This document shows positions 34,413 through 44,216 of a stretch of 64,000 bases of DNA, piece by piece. Both the position numbers and the translations under genes were made by a program. This DNA comes from Bifidobacterium minimum (GTDB lineage: Bacteria; Actinomycetota; Actinomycetes; Actinomycetales; Bifidobacteriaceae): the NCBI RefSeq assembly GCF_000741645.1, contig NZ_JGZD01000004.1:1-64000 (forward strand), given 5' to 3'. Numbering within the stretch: the first letter of the stretch is position 1; every line of letters starts with the position of its first letter. A model generated the notes under the pieces. The model worked only from the letters and a program-made list of their open reading frames with translations. It did not search any database and was not told the origin of the DNA.

Positions 34413-34622
34413 TCCTTAACCGATACGACCATGCGTCCGTGATTGTGACCCTTCCCACAGTTTTCCCCCTGACGTAACCCTGTCCGCGGCGATAGCATGG
34501 AGCTACGGACGTCTTACGGAAAACGGCGCGATGGCGTGTTTCCCGATCGGTTGTTTCCGTCTGGCGTCGATGGCACAAAGGCCGGCGCTTCGGCCTCAAA
34601 GAACAAGGTAATGAGGATTATC

Positions 34623-35186
34623 ATGACGATGCTTCAGCATGAACTGACGGATTTCACGGTCAACGCCTTCCAGAACGACGACTTCCATGAGGTCAGCAAG
34701 AAGGATGTCCTGGGCCACTGGTCGGTGTTCTTCTTCTATCCCGCGGACTTCACGTTTGTGTGTCCTACGGAGCTTGAGGATCTGGCCGACAAGTACGAGG
34801 ACTTCAAGAAGATAGGCTGCGAGATCTACTCGGTCTCGCACGACACCCATTTCGTGCATAAGGCGTGGCACGACGCCAACGAGAAGATCGCGAAGATTCA
34901 ATACCCCATGCTCGCCGACCCCACGGCTCTGCTGGCTCGCGACCTCGACACCTACAACGAGGAGCTGGGACAGGCCGAGCGTGGCGACTTCATCATCAAC
35001 CCCGAGGGCAAGGTCGTTGCGTACGAGGTCATTTCGTCCAACGTCGGACGGAACGCGGAGGAGCTGCTGCGCCGGGTGCAGGCAAGCCAGTTCGTCTATG
35101 AGCACGGCGATCAGGTCTGCCCGGCCAAGTGGACCCCCGGCGAGGACACCATCGCCCCCAGCCTCGATCTCGTTGGGGAGCTCTGA
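34623..35186 (+). CDS. ahpC: Alkyl hydroperoxide reductase subunit C (peroxiredoxin)
   Basis: Typical 2-Cys peroxiredoxin, 187 residues, that reduces H2O2 and organic peroxides. Peroxidatic Cys is in PADFTFVCPTEL (about residue 47) and resolving Cys in GDQVCPAKWTPG (about 166). GAGG precedes the ATG at 34623. One codon before the ahpF-like gene, which should regenerate it; together they give peroxide defence in a catalase-poor anaerobe. Confidence 0.96.
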   Translation: MTMLQHELTDFTVNAFQNDDFHEVSKKDVLGHWSVFFFYPADFTFVCPTELEDLADKYEDFKKIGCEIYSVSHDTHFVHKAWHDANEKIAKIQYPMLADPTALLARDLDTYNEELGQAERGDFIINPEGKVVAYEVISSNVGRNAEELLRRVQASQFVYEHGDQVCPAKWTPGEDTIAPSLDLVGEL

Positions 35187-35187
35187 T

Positions 35188-37014
35188 ATGGGTTCGTCTG
35201 AAACGGCATCGTCTGAAACGGCATCGTCTGGTGTGGACACGTCGCGTCCCGCGGACGTGTACGACGTCGTCGTCATCGGTGGAGGTCCGGCCGGACTGAC
35301 GGCGGGCCTTTATCTGGCGAGGGCGCGGTACCGTGTGCTCATCCTCGAACGGGCGGATTATGGCGGGCAGATAGCCATCACGGCTGATGTGGTGAACTAT
35401 CCCGGCATCATCAGTACCGACGGTGCGAAGCTCACCGAGACCATGCGGCGTCAGGCAGAGAATTTCGGGGCGGAGTTCCGAGCGGCCGAGGCCACCGGTC
35501 TGGATGTGGACGGCGATATCAAAACCGTGCACACGTCGCGTGGCGACGTCAGGGCCTTTGGTGTGCTGGTGGCGACCGGCGCGAGCCCCCGCAAAATCGG
35601 CTTCGCGGGGGAGGAGGAATACGCAGGCCGTGGTGTGGCCTATTGCGCCACCTGCGATGGCGAGTTCTTCACGAATCGCGAGGTCTTGGTTGTCGGAGGA
35701 GGCTTTGCGGCCGCCGAGGAGTCCGTTTTCCTTACGAAGTATGCAAGCAAGGTCACTGTGTTGGTCCGTGAGGACGACTTCACCTGCGATGCATCCGTGT
35801 CGGCCGAGGCCAAGGAGCATCCCAAGATCGAGGTGCGGTACCACACCGAGCTTGAGGGGGTGTCCGCCGGTCAGGGTGGTTTGGTCGAGGCCGAGCTGAA
35901 GGACGTCCACACGGGCAAGCGGGAATCCTGGCATCCTGCGGATGACGGAACCTTCGGCGTCTTCGTGTTCGCGGGTTATGTCCCGCAGACGGATCTCCTT
36001 CGTGACGTCGTGGCGCTTGATTCCCATGGCTATGTGGTCACTCATGGATATATGGAGACATCCGCTCCCGGAGTCTATGCGGCCGGTGATCTGCGCGTGA
36101 AGAATCTTCGCCAGGTCGTCACCGCTACGGCTGATGGTGCCATTGCGGCAGTGGAACTGGAACGGTATGCGTCGCAGATGAGCGCCAAAACCGGCATCGT
36201 CCCTCCACGCCCCGCGGAATCGAACTACGAGAAGGAGAAGGCGAAGGAGGCTGCGGCCGCCGATGCCGCGCAATCTTCTCCCGCTCCTGCTCCCGTGTCG
36301 ACGTCCACCGACGCTACTGCGGCCGCCAAGGGGTCGTCGGGCTTCTTCGACGATGCCATCCGTCAGCAGCTTGGCGTCGTTTTCGGGCGTATGGCGCATC
36401 CGGTCGTGCTGCGTCTTTCCCTGGACGGCACGCCGTTGTCCAAGGAGCTGGAAGGGTTCGTCGATGAGCTGGCCTCGCTGAGTTCGGGGAAGCTGTCCGT
36501 TGACCATGATGATCCGGCCACGCAGGACGACGCGGGCCGGGCGATATTCGATTCCGATGCCGCGCTTCCTCGGAGCCGTCCTGAGGTGCGAATCTGCGCC
36601 ACCCGTCCGGATGGTTCGGTGGTCCCGACGGGGATGGCCTTCCACGGGGTTCCCAGTGGGCACGAGTTCAATTCGTTCGTGCTGGGGCTGTACAATGCCG
36701 CCGGGCCGGGACAGAAGGTCGACGCGGACACCGAGTCCCGCATCGAGTCGATCAAGGATCCGGTTGACGTGATGCTTCTGGTGTCGCTTACCTGCACGAT
36801 GTGTCCCACGACCGTGCTTTCCTCGCAGCGGATCGCGGCCTCTAACCCGAACGTTCGCGCGGAAGCCTACGATCTGGCGCATTTCCCTGAGCTCAAGGAC
36901 AAGTACAACGTCATGAGCGTGCCCTGCATCGTCATCACAGGCGGGGATGGATCGCGAAAGGTCGAGTTCGGGAAGAAGAGCGTCCCCCAGATGCTCGATT
37001 TGATCGGGGCGTGA
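35188..37014 (+). CDS. ahpF: AhpF-like NADH:peroxiredoxin reductase with permuted domain order
   Basis: Protein of 608 residues. The N-terminal two thirds are a thioredoxin-reductase module: FAD site DVVVIGGGPAGLTAGLYLAR, redox pair in AYCATCDGEFF, NAD site VLVVGGGFAAAEESV, and APGVYAAGDLR. A 60-residue Ala/Pro/Ser/Thr linker leads to a C-terminal module with SLTCTMCPTTVL and VPCIVI, like the twin-thioredoxin NTD of AhpF. Classical AhpF has the NTD first, so the order here is swapped. It follows ahpC by 1 base with GGGGAG in place. The N-terminus has SSETA twice from a 15-base repeat. Confidence 0.9.
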   Translation: MGSSETASSETASSGVDTSRPADVYDVVVIGGGPAGLTAGLYLARARYRVLILERADYGGQIAITADVVNYPGIISTDGAKLTETMRRQAENFGAEFRAAEATGLDVDGDIKTVHTSRGDVRAFGVLVATGASPRKIGFAGEEEYAGRGVAYCATCDGEFFTNREVLVVGGGFAAAEESVFLTKYASKVTVLVREDDFTCDASVSAEAKEHPKIEVRYHTELEGVSAGQGGLVEAELKDVHTGKRESWHPADDGTFGVFVFAGYVPQTDLLRDVVALDSHGYVVTHGYMETSAPGVYAAGDLRVKNLRQVVTATADGAIAAVELERYASQMSAKTGIVPPRPAESNYEKEKAKEAAAADAAQSSPAPAPVSTSTDATAAAKGSSGFFDDAIRQQLGVVFGRMAHPVVLRLSLDGTPLSKELEGFVDELASLSSGKLSVDHDDPATQDDAGRAIFDSDAALPRSRPEVRICATRPDGSVVPTGMAFHGVPSGHEFNSFVLGLYNAAGPGQKVDADTESRIESIKDPVDVMLLVSLTCTMCPTTVLSSQRIAASNPNVRAEAYDLAHFPELKDKYNVMSVPCIVITGGDGSRKVEFGKKSVPQMLDLIGA

Positions 37015-37040
37015 CTCCGGCGACGATAAATCCGAACATC

Positions 37041-37089
37041 ACAGAACCGGGGTTCCATGAGCGCGCAACTCATGGAACCCCGGTTCTGT
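37041..37089. terminator. Bidirectional terminator between ahpF and ppc
   Basis: Perfect 21-base stem (arm begins ACAGAACCGGGG) with a 7-base loop, located between the converging genes. Confidence 0.85.
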
Positions 37090-37170
37090 GTAGGTGGCCG
37101 TTTCAAAGGCGGGCTCTGGACGCGGTCTGGACGAATGTCCGGCCGAGGCGTCCAGAGCCCATATGAAGGA

Positions 37171-39927
37171 TCATCCCGTGTTCTGGAGACCCGCGGCGAC
37201 TCCTGATACCGTGCACAGGATGAGGTAGATGAACCCGGCCTGCTGGCTGGTGCTCAGCTCCTCCTTGTCGACCTTCTTGCGCAGCGACCGCAGCGCGAGC
37301 ACCTGCGTGACCGACAGCGCGTCCACGTACGGCGAACGGATGCGGATGGCCTGGCCCAGCACGTGGCGGTGTTGCAGCGGCCATTCGTCTCCGACTATCT
37401 GCAGCGCCCACTTGCGGGTGAGCTCCATCTCGTCGAGCACCTTCGTGGCTAGATCGTCGCGATCGCCAAGCGACAGATACATGCGGGCGATGCGCTCGTC
37501 GGTTTTGGCCAGAGACATCTCGATATTGTCGATGAACGTGCTGAACAGCGGCCATTCCTCGTATGCTTTGCGCAGCGTGGCCAGATCATTGAGCTTTTCG
37601 CACGCGGTTCCCAAACCGTACCATGCGGCCAGATTGATGCGTGCCTGTGCCCATGAGAACACCCAGGGGATGGTGCGCAGATCGTCCAGCGACTTCGCGC
37701 CCAGACCACGCTTTGCGGGGCGTGAGCCGATTGGCAGCAGTCCGATCTCATTCAGCGGCGTCACGGTCGAGAACCATGGCGCGAAATCCGGGGTGTTCAG
37801 AAGGTCGAGGAACCGCGAATGGGCGGATTCGCCGAGCTTCGTGGCCATGGCCGTGTACTTCCTGGTCATATCCGTGTTGGTCTTCTCCACGCTGGGAGCC
37901 GACTGCAGCAGCGTGGCCGCCGCGACGGACTCGACGTGGCGGATGGCCAGAACCGGGTTCCCGTACCGGGCGAAGATGACCTCTCCCTGCTCGGTGAGCT
38001 TGAACCGGCAGTTGACCGATCCCACCGGCTGGGCGAGCACGGCGCGGTTGGCGGGACCGCCGCCACGGCCCACGGCGCCTCCGCGCCCATGGAACAGGGT
38101 GAGATCGATATCGTGCCGATGGGCCCAGATGGCGATCCTCTCCTGCGCGTAATGCAACGCAAGCGTGGCCGATGTGGGGCCGGCGTCCTTGGAGGAGTCG
38201 GAGTATCCGAGCATGACCTCCATCTTGCGTCCCGTCGCCTTGAGACGTGCCTGCACCTCCGGGATCTTGATGATCTCCTCGAGCACGTCCACGGAGTTCT
38301 GCAGATCCTCAAGCTGCTCGAACAGAGGTATCACGTCGATGGTGGGCACGTCCTCGGGGTGGGCGAAGGCAAGCCTGTTGAGCTCGTAGACGTCCCGGAC
38401 GTGCTGTGCCGACTTGGTGAACGAGATGATGTAGCGGCGGGCGGCCTTGATGCCGTTGCGCTTCTGGATCGCGCCCAACGCACGGAAGGTGTCGAGCACT
38501 TCATGGGTCATCGGCTGCAGCGGTCCGCGCTCGCCGTGCAGGCCATGCTCGCGGATGTCCTCCAGAGCGCGGCTGTGCACCACGGAATGCTGACGGAACT
38601 CCATCTCGACCATGTGGAAGCCGAATGTCTGCGCCTGCCAGATGAGGTCCTGCAATGGCCCGTAGGCCGCCCTCTTCGCACCGGACTGCGCGAGCGAGCG
38701 TTGGACGATGTGGAGGTCGTTGATGAACGCGTCGCAGCTGGTGTACATGAGGTCGGCGTCGCGCAGCAGCGTGTAGTGCAGACGGTCCGCCATCACGAGC
38801 ATAACCGCGCGGTGCGGTTCCTTGGTGGATATCAGGGACGCCTTGTCCGTAAGCCGTTCGCTCATTTCCTTCTGGTGGTTCCAGAGGTTCATGAGCTCGG
38901 AGCTGGCCGGGGTGGTGTCCGATTCCATCGTGAGATTGCGCCCGACGGTCCGGGTGGCATCCTCCAGCGCGGTGATCACGTGGTCGCTGAACTTGCGGGC
39001 GACCTGACGGCTGACCTTCGCCGTGACGTTGGGATTGCCGTCCCTGTCGGAGCCTATCCAGCTTCCCGGATGGAAGAACGCCGGGCACACCGGCTCGACC
39101 AGACCCGCCTTGTCGCCGAGAACCCAATCGTCGAATCGACGGTAGATCGTCGGAATCGTCGTGAACAGCGTGTTGTCGAAGATGTCGAGGATCGTGTTGG
39201 ACTCCTCGACGGGGGTGGGCTTCTTCAGGGCGATGGGGGATGTGCGGAACAGCGCGTCGATCTCGTTGTAGAGACGGCGGGTGTTCTCCTTCTTGTCCGA
39301 TCCGCCCAGTGTCCGGTTGTCGCTCAGCAGCCGCGATATGCGTCGTATCTTGCCTTCCACGGCCTTGCGTCGCGCCTCGGTGGGATGGGCGGTGAACACG
39401 GGATGGAACTCGAGCTTGTCAAGCAGATCCTTGGCCTTGGCCGGACCCATCTCGCCGATGAGCTGGTGGTAGGCGTTCGTCATCTCGTTGACGGGATCGA
39501 CAGCCTGATTGTCCTCCACCTCGGCCTCACGCTGGTGGAGGACCGAGACGCGGTAGTTCTCCTCCGAGAGATTCGCCAGATGGAAGTACGTGGTGAACGC
39601 GCGTGCCAGTAGCTGGGCGTCGTGCAGGTTCATGGCGTCGATGGTCTCGACGGCCTTTTCCAGTCCATTCTCATCGGGATGGGGATCGACCAGGGTCTCC
39701 GAGAAACGCTCCGTGCTGGCCTCGACGGCATAGCTGAGAACGGTATCGAAGGTGGAGAGCAAATCCTTGTCGTATTCGCCGAGAACCTCACGCAGGAGCT
39801 GCAGACACAGATCCATATCGTATTTAAGGGATTCGGGAAGACCACGTTCCTCGGGACCCTTGGTCCCCAGGCCGGATGTCACGATCGTGGCATCCGCTGG
39901 CGTGATCTGTTGATGTGATGATGTCAT
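37171..39927 (-). CDS. ppc: Phosphoenolpyruvate carboxylase
   Basis: Carboxylates PEP with bicarbonate to oxaloacetate. 918 residues, usual size. Motifs: VFTAHPTEARRKAVEGK with the catalytic His, WIGSDRDGNPNVTAKV, LFHGRGGAVGRGGGPANR, and the conserved C-terminal end QNTG. AGGAGG precedes the ATG at 39927. In bifidobacteria this is the main anaplerotic enzyme (known physiology). Monocistronic. Confidence 0.97.
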   Translation of the reverse strand: MTSSHQQITPADATIVTSGLGTKGPEERGLPESLKYDMDLCLQLLREVLGEYDKDLLSTFDTVLSYAVEASTERFSETLVDPHPDENGLEKAVETIDAMNLHDAQLLARAFTTYFHLANLSEENYRVSVLHQREAEVEDNQAVDPVNEMTNAYHQLIGEMGPAKAKDLLDKLEFHPVFTAHPTEARRKAVEGKIRRISRLLSDNRTLGGSDKKENTRRLYNEIDALFRTSPIALKKPTPVEESNTILDIFDNTLFTTIPTIYRRFDDWVLGDKAGLVEPVCPAFFHPGSWIGSDRDGNPNVTAKVSRQVARKFSDHVITALEDATRTVGRNLTMESDTTPASSELMNLWNHQKEMSERLTDKASLISTKEPHRAVMLVMADRLHYTLLRDADLMYTSCDAFINDLHIVQRSLAQSGAKRAAYGPLQDLIWQAQTFGFHMVEMEFRQHSVVHSRALEDIREHGLHGERGPLQPMTHEVLDTFRALGAIQKRNGIKAARRYIISFTKSAQHVRDVYELNRLAFAHPEDVPTIDVIPLFEQLEDLQNSVDVLEEIIKIPEVQARLKATGRKMEVMLGYSDSSKDAGPTSATLALHYAQERIAIWAHRHDIDLTLFHGRGGAVGRGGGPANRAVLAQPVGSVNCRFKLTEQGEVIFARYGNPVLAIRHVESVAAATLLQSAPSVEKTNTDMTRKYTAMATKLGESAHSRFLDLLNTPDFAPWFSTVTPLNEIGLLPIGSRPAKRGLGAKSLDDLRTIPWVFSWAQARINLAAWYGLGTACEKLNDLATLRKAYEEWPLFSTFIDNIEMSLAKTDERIARMYLSLGDRDDLATKVLDEMELTRKWALQIVGDEWPLQHRHVLGQAIRIRSPYVDALSVTQVLALRSLRKKVDKEELSTSQQAGFIYLILCTVSGVAAGLQNTG

Positions 39928-40264
39928 CAGACCTCCTCTGCCGAACATACGGTTGCCTGGTCATCCAACCCTCCGCGGCTCCTCCGCGGTTGTGGTGGTC
40001 GGGCGTAGCAGGCCCACAGCCGAATTCGGCGGTTGCGATGCATATTCTAAGGCCTCGCCGTCGACACTTATGTTACGGAGTTCATGTGATGGGCATCTCG
40101 CCGCCGTCTGACGAGCGGCGAAGGTAAGGGGCGGAAGGGAGTCAGCATGAGGACGGATGGCGCGGTCCCGCCGATTCCACGGCCATGCGACGAATGGTTC
40201 CGGTATGCGGCCGGCGTCCGCGCCCGCAGGATAAGACGACCATGCTCTGAGGTACTACTGATGT
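39928..40264. other. Intergenic region between divergent ppc and thrE
   Basis: About 340 bases containing both promoters; no ORF or strong structure recognised. Confidence 0.4.
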
Positions 40265-42001
40265 GTGACCACTCCTTCTGAATCAATCCAGAACCATGCC
40301 GTCGAACCCGTCGATTCCTCCGATTCCTCGCATCCTTCCGGGCATTCGAATCACTCGGACTCGTCGAATCGCTCGGACTCGTCGCTTCCCTCGGTCGCGG
40401 CGGCCGTCAACAGGTTCCACAGTCATGCCATTCCGCTGGACATGGAGGACATCGAGCGGGACTGGGACAGGCCCGTCGCGGAGGCGGGCATCGCGGCCAA
40501 GGCCAGCGTCATCGTTCGTGTGGGCATGCTGGATCTGGGCGCGGGAACCGGAAGCTTCCGTGTGCGGGAGATGATGCATCGCATCTCGTATCCGTTGGGG
40601 GTCCATGTCCGTGCGGATGTGAACCTCACCGACATCGAGGCCACCTGCACCGATGGCCATGAGCGCATAACGGAGGTGGTGGATCTTCCCACCACGGGCG
40701 TGAACACGGAACGCATCTGGCTGTTGGAGCATTTCGCCGACTGGTTCAGCGTGAACCTCGGTCTGGGCTCCATGTATCACGCGCGTCCCAGCATCTCCGA
40801 GGAGCTCGTCGACGGTCTGGCGAGTCCCGAGTCGCGTCATTCGGCCATGCGTCCGCTGAATCTGCACTCCAGACGCGCCGGGAGACTCGGGGGACCCGGG
40901 GATGCGAGGCGACGGCCCGTCCCGTCCCGGCAGGGGCCTCAACCCCCGAAGGGAGAGTATGCCAAACATTTCGATCATGTGGGCGCGGCCGCGGAGCGCG
41001 ATGGTCGACCGTCCCCCATCACCGTCAGTGAGGTCCATGACCGGCTGGATTTGATCGAGCGCAGGAAGCCGCTGTACGCCCCGTGGTTCTCGGGACTCGC
41101 CTCGGCGGTGGCGTGCGCGGCCTTCGTCTTCCTTCTGGGCGGAGGGTTGTATGACATGGTCGGTGCCTTCATCGGCGCCGGTCTGGGACAGTGGCTGCGT
41201 CGGCGGCTGTTCGCGCATCGGCTGAACCAGTTCTTCGTCACGTTCGTCTGCGTGGCGGTGGCCGCCTTGGCGTGCGTGGCCGCGTTGAGGCTTATCGGAT
41301 TGTTCGACCCGGTGGCGCTGCAGCACGACACCGCGTACATCGGGGCGATGCTGTTCGTCATCCCCGGCTTTCCGCTGATCACCGGTGGCCTCGATATCGC
41401 GAAGATCGACTTCCCCTCGGGGATCCAACGGCTGTGCTACACGTTGGCGATCATATTGATGGCCACCCTCGCCGGATGGATGGTGGCATCCATCGTCGAG
41501 CTGAACCCGCAGGGTTTCGAGCCGCTGGGACTGAGTCCGTGGCTCAACGGCGGGCTGCGTTTCGCCGCCGCCTTCGCTGGCGTGTGGGGGTTCTCGGTGC
41601 TTTTCAACTCACCGCAGCGCATGTGCCTGACCGCGGCGACGATCGGCGCGATCACGGACACGTTGAGGCTCACGATCACGGATGCCGGGGTTCCCGCCGA
41701 GGCCGCGGCCTTCGCCGGCGCCCTGCTCGCGGGGCTGCTGGCGTCGGCGTGGCGGTCGTCGGTGAGACGGGGGTGGCTGCCCCCGCATCTGGGGTATCCC
41801 CGCATCTGTCTGACGGTTCCCTCGATCGTGATCATGGTCCCGGGTCTGTATATGTATCAGGCGATGTTCCATCTGGGGCAGTTCGATGTGCAGCTGGCGA
41901 TGGATTGGGGATTCCGGGCGTTCATGGTCATCCTCTGCCTGCCCATCGGTCTGGCTATGGCCCGGGTGCTGACCGACAAGAGCTGGCGGTATGACGTGTG
42001 A
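40265..42001 (+). CDS. thrE: ThrE-family threonine/serine exporter
   Basis: Membrane protein of about 578 residues with the two-part ThrE architecture: an N-terminal soluble/amphipathic domain (VRVGMLDLGAGTGSFRVREM and following), then about ten membrane helices from residue 280 to the end. Relatives export threonine and serine in Corynebacterium. The first 45 residues are an unusual Ser/Asp/His/Asn-rich stretch. GTG start; GAGG is 12 bases upstream, so the exact start is uncertain. Confidence 0.88.
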   Translation: MTTPSESIQNHAVEPVDSSDSSHPSGHSNHSDSSNRSDSSLPSVAAAVNRFHSHAIPLDMEDIERDWDRPVAEAGIAAKASVIVRVGMLDLGAGTGSFRVREMMHRISYPLGVHVRADVNLTDIEATCTDGHERITEVVDLPTTGVNTERIWLLEHFADWFSVNLGLGSMYHARPSISEELVDGLASPESRHSAMRPLNLHSRRAGRLGGPGDARRRPVPSRQGPQPPKGEYAKHFDHVGAAAERDGRPSPITVSEVHDRLDLIERRKPLYAPWFSGLASAVACAAFVFLLGGGLYDMVGAFIGAGLGQWLRRRLFAHRLNQFFVTFVCVAVAALACVAALRLIGLFDPVALQHDTAYIGAMLFVIPGFPLITGGLDIAKIDFPSGIQRLCYTLAIILMATLAGWMVASIVELNPQGFEPLGLSPWLNGGLRFAAAFAGVWGFSVLFNSPQRMCLTAATIGAITDTLRLTITDAGVPAEAAAFAGALLAGLLASAWRSSVRRGWLPPHLGYPRICLTVPSIVIMVPGLYMYQAMFHLGQFDVQLAMDWGFRAFMVILCLPIGLAMARVLTDKSWRYDV

Positions 42002-42099
42002 ACCGGTATGACGTGTGAATCGGTGTGACGTGTGGTGGGGTTGGTGGCTGTCCCCGCGGCACTGCTGCTGTCGGGGCGGGAGGGGGAAAGTCCAACGGA

Positions 42100-42130
42100 C
42101 CGTGGAGATCTCCAAACGAGGTCTCCACGG
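42100..42130. terminator. Hairpin between thrE and trpS
   Basis: CCGTGGAGA / TCTCCACGG stem of 9 bases with a 13-base loop in the convergent intergenic region. No T-run. Confidence 0.45.
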
Positions 42131-42228
42131 GATGACGGTTGAGCACGGGGCCGGTCAGAGTGTGATTCAGCGATTAGACACTGGCACTGTGGTCGGAACG
42201 GCTGCATGACAACCGTCGGTTGCGGATG

Positions 42229-43320
42229 TCAGTACTTCATGCCCATGGCCGTGCGAACCTCGTCAAGGGTCTCCTCGGCGATGGCGTTCGCCCGCCGGTT
42301 GCCGTCGTGCAGCACATCGCGGATCGAATCCATGTCCTTCGCGAGTTCGGCCCGACGCTCGCGATGGGGCGCCAGGAACTCGTTCACGTTCTCGATCACG
42401 TACTTCTTCAGGGCCCCCGCCCCGGATTCGCCGATCTCCTCGGCGATGTCCTTCGGATCGCGGCCAGTCACCAGCCCGGCCGTCGTCAGCAGCGCGGACA
42501 CCTGAGGCCTGTTCACCGGATCGAAGGTGATGCGGCGCTCGGAGTCCGTGGGGCTTTTCCTGATGAGCTTCGCCGTCTCCTCGGCGGTCGCGCCCAGCAT
42601 AATCGAATTGCCATAGGACTTGCTCATCTTCCGGCCGTCGAGACCCGGGATCTCGGGCGCGTCCGACAGGATGGCCGCAGGCTCCGGGAACACGGGGTTC
42701 TTCGGCGCGTAACGCTCGTTGAACCGTCGTGCGATGGTGCGGGTGATCTCCACATGGGGGAGGTTGTCCTTGCCGATCGGCACCACGTTCGCCTTGCAGA
42801 AAAGGATGTCGCACGCCTGATGGACGGGATAGGTCAGTAGCAGTCCGGTCAGCGCGTGGCCGGAGGCCTCCATCTCGGATTTGACCGTGGGGTTGCGGTG
42901 GAGCTCGGCCTCCGTCACCAACGACAGGAACGGTAGCATGAGCTGATTCTCGGCGGGGGCCGCGGAATGGGTGAATATCATCGTCTTTTCGGGGTCGATT
43001 CCGGCGGCCATGTAATCGAGCACCAGATTGAGGACGTTCTCCCCGATGTGCTCGGTGGTGTCGCGGTCCGTGATGACCTGATAGTCGGCGATGATGATGT
43101 TCGTTCGCACGCCACGGTTCTGCATCGCCACGCGCTCGCGTATCGAACCGAAATAGTGTCCCAGATGCAGACGCCCGGTCGGCCGGTCGCCGGTGAGCAT
43201 GGTGAATGACCCCGGATTCGTCTCCAACTTCGCGAGGGTGGCGTCGGACAGTCGTTTCGCCGTCTGGAAACTCGCGCTGATCTCATTGCCCGCTGCGGTC
43301 ACCCGAAGCTCGTCGCTCAT
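42229..43320 (-). CDS. trpS: Tryptophanyl-tRNA synthetase
   Basis: Class I aminoacyl-tRNA synthetase, 363 residues. HIGH-type motif in TGRLHLGHYFG and KMSKS in GRKMSKSYGNS; C-terminal region VNEFLAPHRERRAELAKD is typical. Start at 43320 (MSDELRVT) has AAGGA 8 bases upstream; an ATG two codons earlier is the alternative. No T-box element is expected in this group and none was seen. Confidence 0.95.
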   Translation of the reverse strand: MSDELRVTAAGNEISASFQTAKRLSDATLAKLETNPGSFTMLTGDRPTGRLHLGHYFGSIRERVAMQNRGVRTNIIIADYQVITDRDTTEHIGENVLNLVLDYMAAGIDPEKTMIFTHSAAPAENQLMLPFLSLVTEAELHRNPTVKSEMEASGHALTGLLLTYPVHQACDILFCKANVVPIGKDNLPHVEITRTIARRFNERYAPKNPVFPEPAAILSDAPEIPGLDGRKMSKSYGNSIMLGATAEETAKLIRKSPTDSERRITFDPVNRPQVSALLTTAGLVTGRDPKDIAEEIGESGAGALKKYVIENVNEFLAPHRERRAELAKDMDSIRDVLHDGNRRANAIAEETLDEVRTAMGMKY

Positions 43321-43475
43321 CGTCATGGTCCTTAGATGTCCTTAGATAGAAAAGGGTTCGACACGTGAATACTGCCCTTATCGTAAAAGTTCAAGACGAC
43401 AACCATGCGGAATCGAACAGGTGGTACGCTCTTATGTGATGAATTGATAGCTTTGGTGAATGATCAGGGGGTCAG

Positions 43476-43856
43476 ATGGGCCGCGGACGGCAGAAGGCGA
43501 AGCAGCAGAAAATAGCCCGTAAGCTGAAGTACCTGACAACCGATACCGATTATGACGAGCTTGCCAAAGAGCTCAAGGGCGAGGAACCGGGGACCGAGTC
43601 CGTCGATCCCTTTGCGGGCGTCGAAGGCCATGACGAGGAACGCACCTCGCCGGATTCGCCCGCGGAGTCTTCCCTTCCAGCCGATGACCTCGATGAGTAC
43701 GCCCGATGGGCGGCGGAGGCCGCGGCGAAGGCCACCAGCGCGGAATTCCCTCAGACGCATATCCGCTCCGACCATCATGCTCATAAGATCATGCCGATGC
43801 CGCGGCCGCACGTCTCCGACGATTCCAAGGCCAAGGGAAAGAAGTCCTCTGACTGA
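43476..43856 (+). CDS. DUF3073 family protein
   Basis: 126-residue protein of unknown function conserved in actinobacteria. The hallmark N-terminus MGRGRQKAKQQKIARKLKY is basic and resembles a nucleic-acid-binding tail; the middle is acidic (DELAKELKGEEPG) and the C-terminus again Lys/Ser-rich. GGGGG precedes the ATG. Divergent from trpS. Confidence 0.88.
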   Translation: MGRGRQKAKQQKIARKLKYLTTDTDYDELAKELKGEEPGTESVDPFAGVEGHDEERTSPDSPAESSLPADDLDEYARWAAEAAAKATSAEFPQTHIRSDHHAHKIMPMPRPHVSDDSKAKGKKSSD

Positions 43857-44216
43857 CCTTCCGTCTACTGACCTTCCTCCCTTTCACCCTTCCTCCTGAC
43901 GAGTCCTTCCGTATCGGTGGGAGCGCGTCGCGTGGACGGTCGTCGTGCCGGCATGTCTTCCATGAATCATGTCTTCCATCAGTCGTGGGGCACAGGTGTA
44001 TGCGGGTGTATGCACGGGCTGAAGGCGCGTGTGCGTACCATGCTTGCGCGCGTCATAGGTAACGGCGATATCGCCGAAGGCGTCATGATACCGTGCGGCG
44101 TTCGCGATCTTTTATACTGGGCTGAACCGCGTCATGCATGGCCGGAATCCTGCGGAGCAATGCAATCCTGCAGAGGTAGTGGTAAGGGTAATAGGGATAA
44201 CGAAGAGAGAAGAAAC
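43857..44216. promoter_or_regulatory. Promoter region of the amino-acid ABC operon with a perfect 14-bp palindrome
   Basis: About 360 bases without a gene. CGGCGATATCGCCG at 44063-44076 is a perfect palindrome, 37 bases upstream of TATACT (44113-44118), a good -10 candidate. The palindrome may bind an activator or repressor; unidentified. Confidence 0.45.

Noticed and set aside
35029..36882. 617-codon minus-strand ORF opposite ahpF
   Set aside because: Antisense to the AhpF-like gene, Arg/His/Gly-rich, no recognisable domain or ribosome site.
37819..39612. 597-codon plus-strand ORF opposite ppc
   Set aside because: Antisense shadow of the PEP carboxylase gene.
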